From positions 32,604,001-32,668,000 of the forward strand of contig NC_091667.1 of NCBI RefSeq assembly GCF_042453785.1: a DNA stretch of 64,000 nucleotides. Reading direction: 5' to 3'. The position numbers were made by a program, and so were the translations under genes. Shown one piece after another: positions 1-10,636 of the stretch. This stretch comes from Malus domestica (Eukaryota; Streptophyta; Magnoliopsida; Rosales; Rosaceae). How positions within the stretch are numbered: position 1 is the first letter of the stretch; the number at the start of each line of letters is the position of its first letter. The notes under the pieces are model-generated. The model had not been told where the DNA came from and searched no databases. It was given only the letters and a program-made list of their open reading frames with translations.

Positions 1-678
1 TATTACAAGTGGGAAAACATGTGCTAAAAACATGTGGTGGAGATGCAAATTCCCCTTTTAATATTGTTTCTACATGCAAGTTGGCAAAAGTAATACAAGC
101 TACCCAAGTAAGGAAATGCAAGCTGCCCAAGCTTCTTTCGGGCAAGTACAAAACCTCAGCAGGAGGGTTTCCTCCAGACCTCTATAAAAAGGAGCAGATG
201 CACAAGGATTATAGACACTCAATCAAACAAACAAAAGCACAAACTCGGCTCAAACCAGATTTGCCAAAAGCCTTCTTTTATCTAGTTTATTAGCTCTGTT
301 GTTCACTTACGGTATCGATCTCATTTGTGGCTTTTATGTATTCATTTCCAGTCATATAAATTACAAGCAATCTGCAATATTAGTCACTTTCCTCTGTCAT
401 TTATATTTCCAAGCAACATTATCATTTACATATTGTTCTATCTCTCCATATAAGTAAAGTCTTTATTTTCAAGGCAAACAAAGAACCTTAATTTGAGCAA
501 CTCCTACTCAATGGCACAATCTCTTGGTTCAAAGTCAAACTCAGGCGCAACCTCAATCATTCAAAACCCGTCTACTAGCGGCATCTAGTAGTGGCACGCC
601 CGCACCCACCAATCTCGTATGTGCAGTAAATTCCCGACTTACCCGCAAGGCCCCATGACGGATTTAGGGAGCGAACAG
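1..678 (+). repeat. LTR-like repeat, copy 1, cut by the window edge
   Basis: This stretch is matched in inverted orientation by 21842-22800. The similarity stops sharply at the motif GCGAACAG (671-678 here, 21842-21849 there). It has a TATA-like box (CTATAAAAAG near 181) followed by A-rich leader-like sequence, as in an LTR promoter. A 94-codon open stretch at 9-293 is conserved in both copies, but it lies over the presumed promoter and is probably not a gene. No reverse transcriptase or integrase is visible, so a non-autonomous LTR element (TRIM or LARD type) is my best guess. The left end lies outside the window and no target duplication can be checked. Confidence 0.5.
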
Positions 679-695
679 CTTTGCCTCAGTGAATT

Positions 696-924
696 ACAGA
701 GGTTGCAGATTCACTGCTTCTTCGCGAAGGTGGAAACTCGGGCGCAAGCACTAGTACTGCCACTCCCAGTCAATGCAGCATGACTACCGAAAAAATCCAA
801 GTGTGTTTGAGTTTAATATTTCAAATTGGAATCGCGTGTTCTTCTGAGTCCCCAAGAGACCGAAAGGATATCGACGAAGTTATATCTGAATTGCGATCCA
901 TCAGGGTTGTTCTTCTTGGATAGA
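696..924 (+). pseudogene. LRR receptor-like kinase, C-terminal fragment
   Basis: From about 696 the sequence reads without a stop to TAG at 922-924. It ends in the C-terminal signature of subfamily XII (FLS2/EFR-like) LRR receptor kinases: a glycine/isoleucine run GIACSSESPRDRKDIDEV, then a SELRSIR-type tail ending in LLG. The serine/threonine-rich linker and the EKIQ...LSLIF stretch before it also fit kinase subdomain XI of that family. Nothing upstream encodes the LRRs, membrane segment or the rest of the kinase; the LTR-like repeat abuts it. It is a severed last exon, not a working receptor. Two more degenerate copies of this tail follow at 2110 and 2482. Confidence 0.75.
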
Positions 925-1734
925 AGCTTTTCCCAACAAGTTGAGCCAACTATGTTTTAATTCAATTTCTTCCAACAAGTTGAATATGAATGGTCGCTCA
1001 TCCAATTTCTAAACATGACAGAAGTTGGATGTGGCTTGGATGTGGCTCAATTATTCGTTATTGCTCGCTACTGTACACAACACGGTGTTGTTTAAATTCA
1101 GCAAAGTCATTTTCTCTATTATTTGTTCCTACCAATTCATTATTTGTTATGGATGTGGCTCAATTATTGTTGTAAATTTATGACTAACAAGCGTTGTTCA
1201 AACATAAAGATGGAGGGGGAAAGAAAAGAAAAACCATCGAAAGCAAACTAACTATGTCAAAAGAAATTATTGCTTTTGTTTATGAAGCCATTGATAATCT
1301 ACGATGATTTCTTCAAAGGCCACTGAATCACTGATAGTTAGTGGCTATAGCTCAATGCCCATTGATGAGCCACAGACTCCATCTCAAGGATTTGACAGCG
1401 TTTTATTTGTTTGATATCTTTCGGCGTTTTGATTTTGTAATTAGGAGGAAGATAGTTTGATTTCTTTCTGGTTATGGACTAATTTGACAGAACATGCATC
1501 TGATGGCCATTTTAGATGTTGTAGAAATAAAATTTTGATTGTGTAATTTGTAGGCATATGATTTGATCAATTAATACAAATTTGACAATGCATCTCTTTC
1601 ATCCCACAATCCCTACATACCTAAAATTCATGATGGGAGTTTTGGCTGACAAGATTGATTTTGAAATTCGGTACACTCACTTTTTATTGTAAACGTGATT
1701 CTTCCCACTGCCTGTTACGATCAAGGTTTTTAAC

Positions 1735-2210
1735 ATGTTTCCCCGTGGAGCCTAGCTGAATGTGAGGCAATGAGAAATATCAGGCAAATCTTGTCAAGGT
1801 TGTAACTGCTTGTACTTGTTCAACTGTTGATTTTTGTTACTGATTTTAAAGCTTTACTGTACGAGTTCACGGATGTTGTTTGTTCAAAGGCTAAACATCA
1901 ACATTGACGTTGCTTGTTCACAGGATTTCTTCATAATATCCGTGATACGCAGATTGTTCATTGTGATCTCAAGCCAAGCAATGTGTTTCCGGCTTTGGAC
2001 TGGCAAGAATTCTGCCAAACTTAGCTGATAATGTTTCTGGAAATCAAACAAGTTCCATTGGAATAAGAGGAACCGTTGGTTATGCTGCTCCAGGTGTGTT
2101 TGGATTCGATATTTAGAATGGGGATTTTGTGTTCTGCTGAATCCCCAAGAGACCGAAAGTATATTAGTGATGTTGTAACCGAATTGCAATCCACCGTGAA
2201 GTTTTGTTGA
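1735..2210 (+). pseudogene. LRR receptor-like kinase, kinase-domain fragment
   Basis: In shifting frames this region reads an AECEAMRNIR stretch, then FKALLYEF, RLNINIDVAC, IVHCDLKPSN (catalytic loop, HCD instead of HRD as usual in this non-RD subfamily) and SSIGIRGTVGYAAP (activation segment). From about 2107 it joins directly to another copy of the C-terminal tail (CSAESPRDRK...) ending in TGA at 2208-2210. Frames are interrupted and most of the C-lobe is missing. Order and motifs match subfamily XII LRR kinases, whose kinase exon is usually split just after GYAAP; a GT follows here at that point. It is a dead gene piece. Confidence 0.75.
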
Positions 2211-2481
2211 AGCAGTCAATGAAGGTATATGCAAAGTCTCACCAAATAATGTAATATAAGATTAACCTGTTAACAACAGCATTTATTTCCTTTATTTTTT
2301 GCATCTTTTGATTTGTTGTGCAGCACCAATGTTACTTGCATAAGATCGTAATCTGATTGCAATCATCTGTTACTCTTGGTTCTGTTTCTTTTGATAAATT
2401 TAGCTGTTGCCACTGGCCAAGATGATGAAACCCATTTTTTAAGTCCTTTTTTCTGTTACTTTTGATCGTATTTTAGTGTCT

Positions 2482-2532
2482 CTGAGGATTGAAATTGGAA
2501 TCTCTTGTACTGTTGAATCCCAAGAAGACTGA
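2482..2532 (+). pseudogene. Third copy of the receptor-kinase tail (remnant)
   Basis: Seventeen codons read LRIEIGISCTVESQED and end in TGA, a clear but diverged version of the tail seen at 696-924 and 2110-2210. It points to a local cluster of related receptor-kinase copies before decay. Confidence 0.55.
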
Positions 2533-2925
2533 AAAGAAAAGGCGATTTTGTCAAATTATTTGGCATCGTCTGTTAAATTGAGGATTTTTATCATTTTGAA
2601 TCTTACTTAACTGATTTTTTATAGAAACATCAAAATAATTAATGATAGACAAACGCATGAATCACTTTTATTGATTTCAAATATATTTTTTGTCAAATTA
2701 TAATTCCGCCAGAAAACAAGTCGATGAATCTGAATTCACCTTGTGTTAGTTTGGCCCACATTTCAATTTCATGAAAACAACATTGTGAACGGCTGCCAAA
2801 AACTGCATTTTCCATGTCGGCCTTAAACTTTGTGAATTATTGGAGTTATAGTATGTTGCAATTAAAAGTTTTTTGTATTATGTAAATATCACCTGGGGAC
2901 AAATGGGTGTTATTGTTGCCGATCA

Positions 2926-3115
2926 TTTCACCGAATTTTTTTAATTGTGACGGAAACACAAGTGGTACACCATGTGTTTTAATAGAAGTGGTGAGAAATT
3001 TTATTTTTTAAGTTATTAACTTTTTAGCACATATATCCCACTATTTGTATAGTAACACGTGGTATATCATCATGTGTACCGATCGCACTGAAAAATCTCA
3101 CCATTTCACCCTGAC
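2926..3115. repeat. MITE-like repeat family L, copy 1
   Basis: Shares blocks such as GTGGTGAGAAAT, CACATATATC, TTTGTATAGT and GATCGCACTGAAAAAT with 39425-39620, in the same order and orientation. No coding capacity. Edges are approximate and no target duplication was identified. Confidence 0.6.
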
Positions 3116-3264
3116 AAAATAAAACTGTGCTCTTTCTGGCAAATAAGACAACCAATGGTTGGGGACCTTGACCTACCAGACATCGTCAAATTTGATAAAA
3201 TGATTGGCTGTCTCTCACTATTTCCTAAAAATAAACAAGCCAAATCACAAATAAGTCCATAAGA

Positions 3265-3485
3265 CGGATTCGGATCTTCTAGGGATCAACGTACATGGAC
3301 CGTTGATAAAAAAATCATGCGGCCTCTATTAAATGTTTTTTATATTTTTAAAAGTAAAGTAGTCTTGCTTTGCATGAAAAATATAAAAAAAGAAAAAATT
3401 ATAGCCACACGATTTTTTATCAACGGTCCGTGTTCGTTGATCCCTAAGATCCTTAGGGAGGGGATCCAGCGAAGATCCAATTCCG
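3265..3485. mobile_element. MITE with long terminal inverted repeats
   Basis: Left end CGGATTCGGATCTT and right end AAGATCCAATTCCG are inverted. The match resumes inwards through GGGATCAACG...GGACCGTTGATAAAAAA against TTTTTTATCAACGGTCC...CGTTGATCCC, giving arms of about 50-60 bp with a small offset. About 220 bp, no transposase. Family unassigned. Confidence 0.65.
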
Positions 3486-4201
3486 TTTTTTTGGTATTTC
3501 TTTCTCCTCCACTCTTTAGCTTCTAGTTATCTTCATTGGAAATTCTATTATATATCAATATTGTCTAGACCGCTAAATCAGCATAAGGTTTTGCGTGGCA
3601 AACTAAATCAACGTAAGGTTTCGTGTGGCAGACAACACTCTCAGTTTATACATAGGAATTGAAAAATTAACTGCTCATTTTAGTACAATAAAAACTTTTA
3701 GGCATTTTGTATACAATAAAAAAAAAGATTTCTAAGCTGACGTTATTTAATAAGATAAGACTTGGTTGTTGTTGTCGTTGTTTGATTTAGAAATATAGTC
3801 ACTCAATTAACAGGATTCAAATCACGCTCAAGCGGTTAAAATTACTGACAGATATTAGCGTGTGAGTGGTTACCTTATAAGTGAATTGGATTGGTCCAGC
3901 TCAATAGGGTTTGTTAATTAGTAAGTTTGTTATAGCAGTGCTCTGTAACTCTGATTTCTCTGTAACTTCGAGACATTCAATATTCTCAACATACAGAGAT
4001 TTAATCCTTCTTTTCTTCTTCATTTCTCAAATTTATTTATACAAATACAAGACCAATTTCTTACTTGTAGAGACCCATGGGTATATTCACAAAGAAGAAC
4101 CACACGTACAATTCGAATTTAGCAACTTATAACACAGTTTCTTATCACCCAATATGCTAATTATCTTAAGTAGGGTAGGCTAGACTGGCTAGTTGATTAA
4201 T
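3486..4201. other. Intergenic DNA 3' of the first PMEI gene
   Basis: AT-rich and without recognisable coding sequence. It contains the 3' flank of the minus-strand PMEI gene and a short imperfect direct repeat near 3576-3630 (GCATAAGGTTTTGCGTGGCA and its near-copy). Confidence 0.5.
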
Positions 4202-4801
4202 TTAATCATGAACTGAGGCGTATATGTTGATCAAAGCCAAAGCATTGCTAGTCAATTGTGCAATCTTGACAATCCTGCCCCCCACAATAGTCTTCAACTT
4301 CCCGTTCATCCCATTTTCCTCAAACCCATCAGAGCAGGTGGTCTCATCCGTCAAAGCCGCACTGGCCCATGTTTGTACATCACTTATCATAAGCTGAAAA
4401 TCAGAGCTTTTAAAGCGTCCCATCTCAGCTATAGACCTCTTAAGCTCATAGACCGAATCACTTAACTCTTCGACACAGTCCCTCATAGCTCCGACTTCTT
4501 TAGGCTCCATTCCATGGCTGTGGGAGAGCTTTGACATCATGGTAGAAGTTGATTTGGCAGAGGCAAGCGTCACGTTAAGGGCTGCGCATGCCATAAGTTT
4601 AGGGCTTGTTTGGATTGCACCTGCATGGCTTGAAAGAGAAGCAAGGCAAAGCTTTGGGTAGGTTGTTGCACTGCAAGATGTTTTCATGAATTCATTGTTG
4701 GTTTTTTGTGCATCGTTTCTGGCTACTGAGGGTGAAGAGAATATGCAGCAAGTAAAAGAAAGTGTTAAGAGAAAAGATGTGACAAAAGATGATGATGCCA
4801 T
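4202..4801 (-). CDS. Pectin methylesterase / invertase inhibitor family protein
   Basis: A 199-residue protein with the normal PMEI layout. Residues 1-27 form a hydrophobic secretion signal (LLTLSFTCCIF core, cleavage near A27). The four-helix inhibitor domain follows, starting with SCSATTYPKLC (C43 and C52, first disulfide); C109 in AMRDCVEE and C156 in TDETTCSDGF form the expected second pair. The family inhibits cell-wall pectin methylesterase or, in some members, invertase, in the apoplast. The start is the methionine at 4801; a further in-frame upstream extension is tyrosine-rich, lies across the TATA box and lacks a signal peptide. Single exon, as usual for the family. It is a paralogue of the truncated copy at 6073-6423; the two share the C-terminal ALxxxNxYASVH ending. 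Confidence 0.9.
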   Translation of the reverse strand: MASSSFVTSFLLTLSFTCCIFSSPSVARNDAQKTNNEFMKTSCSATTYPKLCLASLSSHAGAIQTSPKLMACAALNVTLASAKSTSTMMSKLSHSHGMEPKEVGAMRDCVEELSDSVYELKRSIAEMGRFKSSDFQLMISDVQTWASAALTDETTCSDGFEENGMNGKLKTIVGGRIVKIAQLTSNALALINIYASVHD

Positions 4802-4842
4802 CTCCTTTTTGTGTGAAGAGAGATTAGGGAGGGAATGGTGCC

Positions 4843-4850
4843 AATTTATA
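4843..4850 (-). promoter_or_regulatory. TATA box of the first PMEI gene
   Basis: TATAAATT on the minus strand, 42-49 bases upstream of the chosen ATG, a usual plant core-promoter position. It supports 4801 as the start. Confidence 0.6.
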
Positions 4851-5097
4851 GAACTAATTTTAAAAATAAAATAATAGTAATGATAATAATAAAAATGCAC
4901 GTGATAATTCTAGCCGTCCAAAAAGGAACATGGTAAAAAAAATTTGGGGCCTTGACACTGGAAATACTTATATTTTTCTTTTGAATAATGCTACAAAGAC
5001 TCTTTTTTTTTTTAAATTAAATGATATATCACAAATTATTTAGTTTTCAAATTTAATTTAAAATTTTGATCTCCCTAACATTTCCCCTTTTCTTTTT

Positions 5098-5244
5098 GGG
5101 GTGTGATATCCACACACCCCATTTTACTTCTCACACACCCTTCTAATTTTCGACCGTCAGATCGGATGAATTGAAGAAGATCAACGGATAGAAATTAACA
5201 AGGGTGTGTGAGAAGTAATTTGGGGTGTGTGGATAGCACACCCC
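5098..5244. mobile_element. MITE family D, copy 1
   Basis: 147 bp with near-perfect inverted ends: GGGGTGTGATATCCACACAC at the left matches the complement of GTGTGTGGATAGCACACCCC at the right. Inner arms ACTTCTCACACACC / GGTGTGTGAGAAGT pair as well. A second copy is at 30474-30622. Non-coding. Confidence 0.8.
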
Positions 5245-6072
5245 TTCTTTTTAAGTTAACAATGGATTTTCATATCTTCACCAAGAACACACGGTTATAA
5301 AAACAGGGCATGGTAAAACTACATGGGAAAAAATCCGGTGAAGAAAAAATAGTTAACCCTTGCCAACACAATTACTCAATTATAATAATAGGGAATTGGC
5401 ACTCCAAAATTTTCATTTTGTATTCTAGACTTTTTATATTTAAAAATAACAAATACACTTGTAAGAAGTGCAAAATAAAATTAAAAAAAAAAACGAATAC
5501 CAGTTCCCTAATATTATCATCGGATATATACAACTTACGAGCCAAGGTACGTGGTCCGACGATTTCCAATAAGAAAATCCCATTACAATTCTCTCTCTCT
5601 CTCTCTCTCTCATTTCAAAAAATCATTCAAAACATCCATTTTAATGGTTTCATCATCCTTTGCAATTGTTCTTCAATGTTACGTAGCACTAAGTAGTACC
5701 GAAAAATGAATAGATGAGATAAAAGAATAATCTAATAATTGTAAAAATTTGCTAATGACTAAAACACCCTTAGCATTAATTACTATGTAGCATTGAAATT
5801 GCACATCATTCTTTAACCAAACACCAGCTAAAACTTTATTGAATTACTGAAAAATTAAGCTTTTTTATATACAGTTTCACGACCAACTTCTCAATATATA
5901 CTATTATGCTTGGTTGCTTACAGAACCACACGTACATTTACCTAACAAGAGAGCCACACTTGCAATTCAAGTGTACGTAGCAAATTTAGAACACACAGTT
6001 TCTTATTAAACAATATAATATTGCATGCACCTAATTCTTCAAAAATTATCTTAAGCAGAGCAGTTGATATGT
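5245..6072. other. Intergenic DNA with (CT)n microsatellite
   Basis: Contains an uninterrupted CT run at about 5590-5612 and AT-rich sequence on either side. No gene recognised. Confidence 0.5.
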
Positions 6073-6423
6073 TTAACCATGAACTGAGGCGTATCTGTTG
6101 ACCAAAGCCAAGGAATTGCAAGTCAATTGTGCGATGTTCACAATTATGCCCCTCACGACAGTCTTCAAATTGCCATTCATCAAATTTCCGCCAAACCCAT
6201 CAGAGCAAGTGGTCTCATCTGTCAAAGCAGCACTAACCCAGGTTTGCACATCACTTATCATGAGCTGAAATTCCGAGCTCCTAAAGTTGCCCATCTCAGC
6301 TATGGACCTTTGAATCGCATCAACCGAATCACTGAACTCTTCGATGCAGTCCCTCATGGCTCCGACTTCTCTAGGCTTCATGCCATGGCTTTGGGAGAGT
6401 TTCAACATCATGATAGAGGACAT
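6073..6423 (-). pseudogene. PMEI family gene, 5'-truncated
   Basis: The frame matches the C-terminal half of the PMEI gene at 4202-4801: KLSQSHGMKPREVGAMRDC, then TWVSAALTDETTCSDGF and the terminal NRYASVHG. The signal peptide and the first disulfide region are absent. Homology to the sister gene ends abruptly near 6415 and the sequence upstream is unrelated. A methionine happens to open the residual frame (116 codons), but a protein without signal or first helix would not fold as an inhibitor. It is a tandem duplicate that has lost its 5' half; the reading frame of the rest is still intact, so the loss may be fairly recent. Confidence 0.85.
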
Positions 6424-7839
6424 TCAACTTTTGGGGCCCAAAAGCTGGAGATACATCTGTTTGCAAGTTGGTTTTTCTGGTTTCTTTGTCATCTTCCTGC
6501 TGCAATTTGGTCAATTTGGTCAATTTTGGGTCTAAACTCGAAGGCAATGTGAAACAAAAGAGCCTTACTCGGACTTATCTAAATCATTGTAAATTTGTAA
6601 TCTATCGATACCAACTTGATTGGCAAGTGAAGACATTCAACTTATTCGTAATTTGCATCTGTCTTTCAGTCGACATGTATTCAAATTATACAATTAAATC
6701 TCTCCTTTAATTTAACATACGTAGCACTTCCAAAAGGAATTTAATGCATGAAAGGGTCCATATGGATAATGAAAGTAGCTGAAGATTTTTATGATAGAGT
6801 AGAGGTTAGCATCCGGTGACGCATGTTTTATAGTACATCAGTCATAAATTATTTTTTCAAAAAATTAGACGAATTTAAAATCATTAAGATATTCATTTGT
6901 AGTTTATACGGTTCTATGTACAAATAAACACTAAGTTTAATCCAATGGTCATATGATTTTAGATTTGAATGATTTTTGGTAAACATAATCGTTGAGGGAA
7001 GATCTAAAAAATAGACTGTTCGGATCGTTAATACATTAAGAAATGTGCCTACGAAAATATATGTCAAAAGCTCGTGTTCCCAAATTCTAATTCTATATAT
7101 AAATATCACAAATGTCGTAACTTAGCTGTGGCTAGCCTTGATTTAATGTTGTAACTTTGTTGTGACTTAGGTGCATTGTAAGTCGCTTTCTATACTGTTT
7201 GTAAAAGATTTAAAAACACATCATAGTGCAACCCAATAACAGCTTATAGCTTCTTTGTAATTATATTTAGATTTCGAGTCTTTAAATTTATGTTTTACGT
7301 ATTTACCGTATTTTATTTAATTCAACCATAATTATAATAATCCAATGATTTATGTGCATGAATATCGTACCTTTCTCAAAACAAAACAAACAAAATACTT
7401 AATTATAGGTGATGTGTCATGTGATAAATCGTTGTTTTATTATAGTAGTGGAGATTCAATGAAATGCTAATAAATGAGCATAGTCTAAATATAACCGACT
7501 CGGAATCCATTATATGTATATATATTTTTGTGTGAAGGGGATCCATTATATTTAAACTCACCAGTTACAAGTGAATTTTGGTAAACAATATTTAACAAAA
7601 AGGTGCAGCATCACCACCAAACAAGAGATCTTTTTCAGCGTGTTGGGCATATAGCCCAATACACCAAGTGTAATAATGCAATTAGTTAAAAATTTGAACA
7701 AAAAAAATTACAACTAATTATATTACGGCACTTGGTGTACATGCCGTGTTTTCTGGTACGTTGAAAAACTTCTCCCAAAACATATCGTTGAGTAGACTCT
7801 TGTACCCATAATAGCAAACTTAATAAAAGGTGGAAAATG
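6424..7839. other. Long AT-rich intergenic stretch
   Basis: No gene, RNA or well-formed repeat recognised. The region right after 6424 does not resemble the 5' half of a PMEI gene, which marks the truncation breakpoint. Confidence 0.45.
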
Positions 7840-7992
7840 ATCCTCTCCAAATCCCTTTCCACCAAATCCATCTACTTTGGGATTCAGACCGTAGGATTTT
7901 AATCCAACTGCTATAGTTATTATAACTTTTAAAATGATTCTCGACTCGGATCCTGGACCAGTGGATTTGGTAGAAAGGGATCCGGTTCCCTT
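7840..7992. repeat. Inverted-repeat (MITE-like) element
   Basis: Left arm TCTCCAAATCCCTTTCCACC...AATCCA pairs with right arm TGGATTTGGTAGAAAGGGATCC. Arms of about 30 bp flank an 85-bp centre. No target duplication identified. Confidence 0.5.
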
Positions 7993-8929
7993 TCCATAAA
8001 AGGTGATCTTATTCCAAAGCAAATTTAGAATAGGCAAAGTTCTTTAAAAAATTGATCTGCACATTCAACGAGGGAAATAAAGAAAGATACGTACAGGTCA
8101 TTCATTTGTATTCTTAGTTGTGCCTAAGTTTACTGAAATACAAAAGTGGCTCCAACTTCTGATCCATATGAAAAAACATCCTGATGAGAAGGAGATCATT
8201 TCGATCAGGCTTTAACAAAACAAAATATAGAAAATCATAAAAAAGTATAGCATTATAAAAATAAGACTTTAAAATATAAATTCATTTAATTATCTCAGTA
8301 TAAGACACATGCATTGTGGAAACTTAATTGTATGTTAATACTAATCCACACGAAAATCATGGTGTTGTGAAGTGGGAATATTAATTAATTTTTTTGTCCT
8401 CTTTCAAAATGGCCCAAGAAAACACTCACTGGAAATTTTCTCAAGACCATATTTTTCCAAGGCAGAAAAGCTAAAATCGTGAAAAAAGGAGGGTAAACTT
8501 GATATTTAAAAAGTTGCAAGGGACCTCTACGTCAAGAAGTTTATGTTTATTTTTTGCTGCATAAACTTCTTGTCTTTGTTTTTGGTACAATTAAGGAAAT
8601 TGAACCATGAATTTATCCTAATCTTGACGAGAAAACTAATAATTAATGATGATCATTACATTAATGGAAAAAAAAACACAAATCCTTGCTTTCTTCCATA
8701 AATCATGTGATTGAGAAGTTAACATTAACAGGTAGACTTGATTGCTTTGAACATTGATCGAGGTGGATGCTTCATAATCCAATTTTAATTGATCAGTTGC
8801 TTACGCCGATGAGCGACCGCATCCACAAGCTCCTCCACACCAACCGCCCAGGAACATCGCCCATCGTCCAGCAGCGTTTCGCGCTACTCTAAAGCATTGC
8901 ATGTGCCATGCGCGCATGTTCTTCTTTTA
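7993..8929. other. Intergenic DNA with a short GC-rich open island
   Basis: Mostly AT-rich. An unusual GC-rich block at 8795-8895 contains a 27-codon open frame (ATG 8809, TAA 8890-8892; starts MSDRIHKLLHTNRPGT) with codon use unlike its surroundings. I do not recognise it; it may be a fragment of a gene exon. Confidence 0.35.
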
Positions 8930-9225
8930 GGTATCGTTTGGTATGCAGACGGGGCGGAACGAAACGTAATGGGACAGGACGGAACGGAGAGGGGGCAAAG
9001 ATGTTCTCGGATGAAAACAAAGAGGAAGAAGAATGAGACTGAGAGGTTATAATTTTGTGTTTCACGAATGTGGAACGAGTCGTTCCAGGGGGTGAGACGG
9101 AATGTAAATTTACCCAAAATTCGTCCCATGGAACAGCACGTTCCACCAGTTTTAGGCGCACCAAACGTGGGACGGACCGCCTCGTCCCGCTCCGTTCCAT
9201 CCCTTTCCACGTACTAAACGGTACC
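8930..9225. mobile_element. PIF/Harbinger-like MITE
   Basis: 296 bp bounded by GGTATCGTTTGGTATG and the inverted CGTACTAAACGGTACC (two mismatches). The G-rich inner arms (GGGGCGGAACG.. / ..CGTCCCGCTCCGTTCC) also pair. A TTA trinucleotide lies directly outside each end (8927-8929, 9226-9228), the target duplication expected for PIF/Harbinger. Open frames inside are by-products of the inverted repeat. Confidence 0.75.
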
Positions 9226-10636
9226 TTAGGATTTTGACTTTGCTCTTTATTTACGGTCCTGTATGATTCGTACGTGTCCACATGTGAATCGTGTGATACA
9301 TCGCATACAGCAACCTTCAACCTCACGCGAGCGGCGGCAAGTGAAGATTAATGAAGAGCCGGCTACCTGCCTCTAGAAGCAGAATCGTCCTTTTAGTAGC
9401 AAATGCAAATTATATTCCCTTCAATAAAAATTTAACTCTCCTCAAAAAATATGTCACCCTCAACATTTTCTTTCTTAGCTTATTTGGCACGTTCCTATTC
9501 GTTCCATTGGGGTATTGATTGGTCTTGGTTTGACATGATTCATGATGAGTTTGTAATTATGAATTCTTGTGACGTTTTTTCGCATGTGTGACCTCTTGAT
9601 TATATTCAACATGTTTCTATTATGTACATTTTTTACAATTTCTTAATAAATTCTATATTACCTCAAAAATAAAATTCGTGTAGAACACTAATATAAGGCT
9701 TGGCGTATTTGTTACGTGTTAAGCTTTTAAAATGATTAAATGTGTTTTTTTTTTTTTTGTCAAACGATAGATTTTGTTAGATTATATGTTAGATTAGCCA
9801 CCGACGAGGCTTAAACTCACGTCATCATGTAAGGGCTCAGCACATTTCCACCACTGTAGTAAAGGGCCACTTGCAAATATGCTTTTAAATTACCAAACAT
9901 GGCTTTGTAGGAGTTTTGAGTAGAAATCTCATTCTATCTCATTGCCCCACATTGGTCACATTTCTCACTTTATAACACTTTGTCCCTCTTACCAAAGTGA
10001 TTGGAAAGATGGACCATGAAGAGCAAGATTGGGCTAGTTTGGGCTTTGAGTGTGATAATTAATATATAATTTATTAATTTCAGATTTTAATTATATATTT
10101 TTTATATCAACAGACTCATCTTTTCAGATGAAGTTTGAAGATGACGAAAGAACACCAAGAGTTACACAACCCTCTGAGCAAATGCCTCCCAGAAATGCAT
10201 CCCAAATTTATACTTGTTGCAAATAGGCATATATACATTATATATACATCTATTTGCATTGCATTTTACTACACATAAAACCACATCTTTCCCTCTGAAA
10301 AACCAAAACCTTCTTACTGAGAGAACCACAATTATACTCGCTAGAAGTCAATTTTCTCTGAGATTTTGACTTAGATCGTTGAATCCTAGTGAAGCAAATG
10401 TCTATTGAACTATAAGCACATATTAGAGATGAAATTCTATTTCAAAGACATTGTTGTACGTAAGCCTCGATCATCATTTTTATATGTTTAACATTAATTT
10501 TGTTTTGTTCATACTCTCTCAATATACTTAGTTGCAATGATCGTTTATTAGCATATTCAAATATATATATATATATATATATATTATCATTGATTGATTG
10601 ATTGCTTATTATTATCCAACCGTCTCTAACCATGTG
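9226..10636. other. Intergenic DNA with a SINE-like insert and an AT microsatellite
   Basis: Holds the SINE-like sequence listed at 9745-9880 and an AT dinucleotide run at about 10558-10585. No gene recognised. Confidence 0.45.
9745..9880 (-). mobile_element. tRNA-derived SINE-like element
   Basis: On the minus strand a tRNA-like head (ACAGTGGTGG..., then GAGTTTAAGCCTC resembling a B box) runs into a body that ends in a 14-base poly(A) (plus-strand T run 9745-9758). GCTTTTAAA occurs at 9723-9731 and 9881-9889 and may be a target duplication, though 13 bases separate the left copy from the tail. The A box is poor, so the class is tentative. Confidence 0.45.

Noticed and set aside
9-293. 94-codon frame conserved between the two LTR-like copies
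   Set aside because: It runs over the TATA-like promoter and its upstream part is not conserved in frame; similarity reflects the repeat, not a protein.
3317-3526. 69-codon plus-strand frame
   Set aside because: Mostly inside the inverted-repeat MITE at 3265-3485; no protein similarity.
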